Of a stretch of DNA of 37,893 nt, positions 36,434 to 37,893 are shown in pieces. Position 1 is the first letter of the stretch. The number at the start of each line of letters is the position of its first letter. Made by a program: the position numbers and the translations under genes. Source of the stretch: Syncephalis plumigaleata. Lineage: Eukaryota; Zoopagomycota; Zoopagomycetes; Zoopagales; Piptocephalidaceae. The notes under the pieces are model-generated. The model saw only the letters and a program-made list of their open reading frames with translations, made no database searches and was not told the origin of the DNA. Where the stretch lies: the NCBI GenBank assembly GCA_025201365.1, contig JAIXMF010000111.1, positions 1 to 37,893 of the forward strand. Reading direction: 5' to 3'.

Positions 36434-37893
36434 CTATTCAATCGTATTAAAGACTCGGTTGTGTCGAGCAATGCTTGGTCCGTATTCTTCGTATTCCGCC
36501 TTTGTATGACAGTAAGAGTAGAACTCGTTCTAATATAGATAAATTATAGATAGATATACATTACTGTTACTCATTTCATATAATTGTAATCACTTACTGT
36601 TGAGGCTAATAAACTACCACCAAACCATACGGCATATCGTTGTTTTTTATGTGAAATAACGTTCACTTCCATAGGTGTGGACTGTATTGTATATTGATTA
36701 ATTAGCTAGCTAGCAAAGTATGCTATTGAAATATCACTAACCTTTAATCGACCACCGCTCAACTCTTCACTACGACGTAGACGAGCATCTACCGTACGTT
36801 TAATGTCGCGGTGTAGACGTTTACCGAAATCCTTGAACATGGTGGATCCACCCGATAGCACGATATTCTTATAGAGACCGCGTCGCGTGTCAATAGGACT
36901 CGTCTGAATGACATTGTCCACCACATCGGGCAATGGTGTTAGGAAATCGGAACTGGCGATTTCTGGATTGAAAAAGATCTCTGGTGCCAAGAATCGCTCG
37001 TAGCCAACATCCACTTCGTAGGGGCGTTGTGTCACACTGTGAACGCCTTCGTATTTGCGGAACATACTAGGATCCTGATCGTATTTACGGAATTCCTTCA
37101 CAATATCCTGACAAACATACGAGTGGCTTTCTTTGATGCGTTTAGCCACCTCTAATGAATCCTCCGGTGGAATAGCCGATTCATTACGATCACGTAGCAA
37201 TTGCTGTACAAATTGCGTGATATCTCGACCTGCAATAGGAATATGCTTAATAGAACTACCGATAACATAGCCATCCGCCTAGATAATACTTAATCAACCT
37301 ACTATTGCTGCTACTATCCATGGGAAGACACTTACCACGGGAATGACGTGTGTGACACCGTCACCACTATCGATGACCGTACCGGTAAGTGTACGCTCGG
37401 AAACTTTACCAGAGACCCAACTTGCAGCTAGAGCAAGCACGGCTTGTACTGCAATGTACATGCCTGGAATATTAAATGTTTCGAAAAAGATTTCTGCTGT
37501 ATTTTCACGATTCTCTGGTGCATTAAGCGGTGGTTCGGTCTACATCATTGTCATTGCCATTATTATCATCGCTGTTGCTTATCCACTCACATCGAATAAT
37601 GACACTTACCAATAGAAAGTAGTGATCTTCTGGTTCGCAGCGTAAATACTTGAAAATCGACTGCTCCCATAGACGTTCCATATGATCCCAGTTCTCAATT
37701 TGACCATGTCGGATTGGATAGTTGAGACCGTAGGACTTGCTGTGACGTATGGCTTCGTGACCGATATAAAAATCTAAACCTCCGTGCCCGTTTCGAAGCA
37801 AGGTGACCGGAGGCACCGCTCATACCCGAGGACTGCGACGCCATCGAACGCGTTGAACCACCGACTGCACTCTCGCGAGTAGCAATCACGGTA
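36434..37893 (-). CDS. ARP3: Actin-related protein 3, 5' end outside the window
   Basis: The Arp2/3 complex subunit that, with Arp2, forms the template for a branched actin filament. The window starts inside the protein at [10 protein letters not shown]; roughly the first 35 codons lie beyond 37893. Four exons seen, ending at TAG 36434. Strong matches: [116 protein letters not shown] and [20 protein letters not shown]. The wording is fungal ([11 protein letters not shown], and the SGHLASKR insert). Between SKR (about 37786) and LDFYIG (about 37770) the frame changes without a likely intron (see findings), so the gene model is broken there. Confidence 0.93.

Noticed and set aside
37775-37825. 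A 46-bp intron in ARP3 joining the two frames
   Set aside because: It would remove SGHLASKR, which fungal ARP3 proteins keep, and it is GC-rich with no branch site.

Overview
This is a gene-dense stretch of a eukaryotic nuclear genome, most likely an early-diverging (non-Dikarya) fungus. Twenty protein genes are well supported, on both strands, with intergenic gaps mostly of 0.03-0.8 kb. Almost every gene carries several short AT-rich introns with GTAAGT-like donors, TACTAAY-like branch sites and TAG acceptors. The fungal assignment rests on the ARP3 protein (fungal SGHLxSKR insert), a CCE1-type mitochondrial resolvase and a WASP/Las17 homologue. Genes lost from budding yeast are also present: MESH1/HDDC3, mS34 and an NDUFAF8-like complex I assembly factor. 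That argues against a yeast. I cannot name a genus.

Layout. 0-4 kb: IWS1 (+) and a PAP2 lipid phosphatase (+). 4-10 kb: VAC14 (-) and ORC6 (-). 10-13 kb: MESH1/HDDC3 (+) and a seven-helix membrane protein (-). 13.6-15.7 kb: a small secreted protein (+) and mitochondrial uS15m (-). 16.5-18.6 kb: the microexon gene (+). 18.8-25.4 kb: WASP/Las17 (-), a YJR142W-type Nudix hydrolase (+), CCE1 (-), proteasome beta-3 (-) and a twin-CX9C protein (-). 25.6-32.8 kb: mitochondrial GluRS (+), mS34 (-), KAE1 (+) and SQS1 (+). 33-34.5 kb: a poorly resolved patch with a weak ORF and a 63-bp duplication. 34.5-37.9 kb: a second seven-helix protein (-) and ARP3 (-, 5' partial).

The standout is at 16509-18571. 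A normal first exon encodes a signal peptide and short propeptide ending in a dibasic Kex2-like site. It is followed by 24 similar introns of about 70-83 bp. The exons between them are almost all exactly 3 nt: twenty consecutive one-codon exons in phase 0, preceded by exons of 3, 9 and 2 nt. Only in the frame produced by including the 2-nt exon is the array open, and it ends at TAA in the last exon. The predicted mature peptide is about 27 residues with four cysteines (C-x4-CC-x10-C). The introns resemble each other while the codons between them do not. I know of no described gene with such an array, so it is the best candidate here for a previously undescribed system.

Functional themes: five genes serve mitochondria (uS15m, mS34, MSE1, CCE1, the CX9C protein), and WASP and ARP3, which act together in actin nucleation, lie about 16 kb apart. 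All calls come from reading the sequence and comparing with remembered families; nothing was computed or searched.
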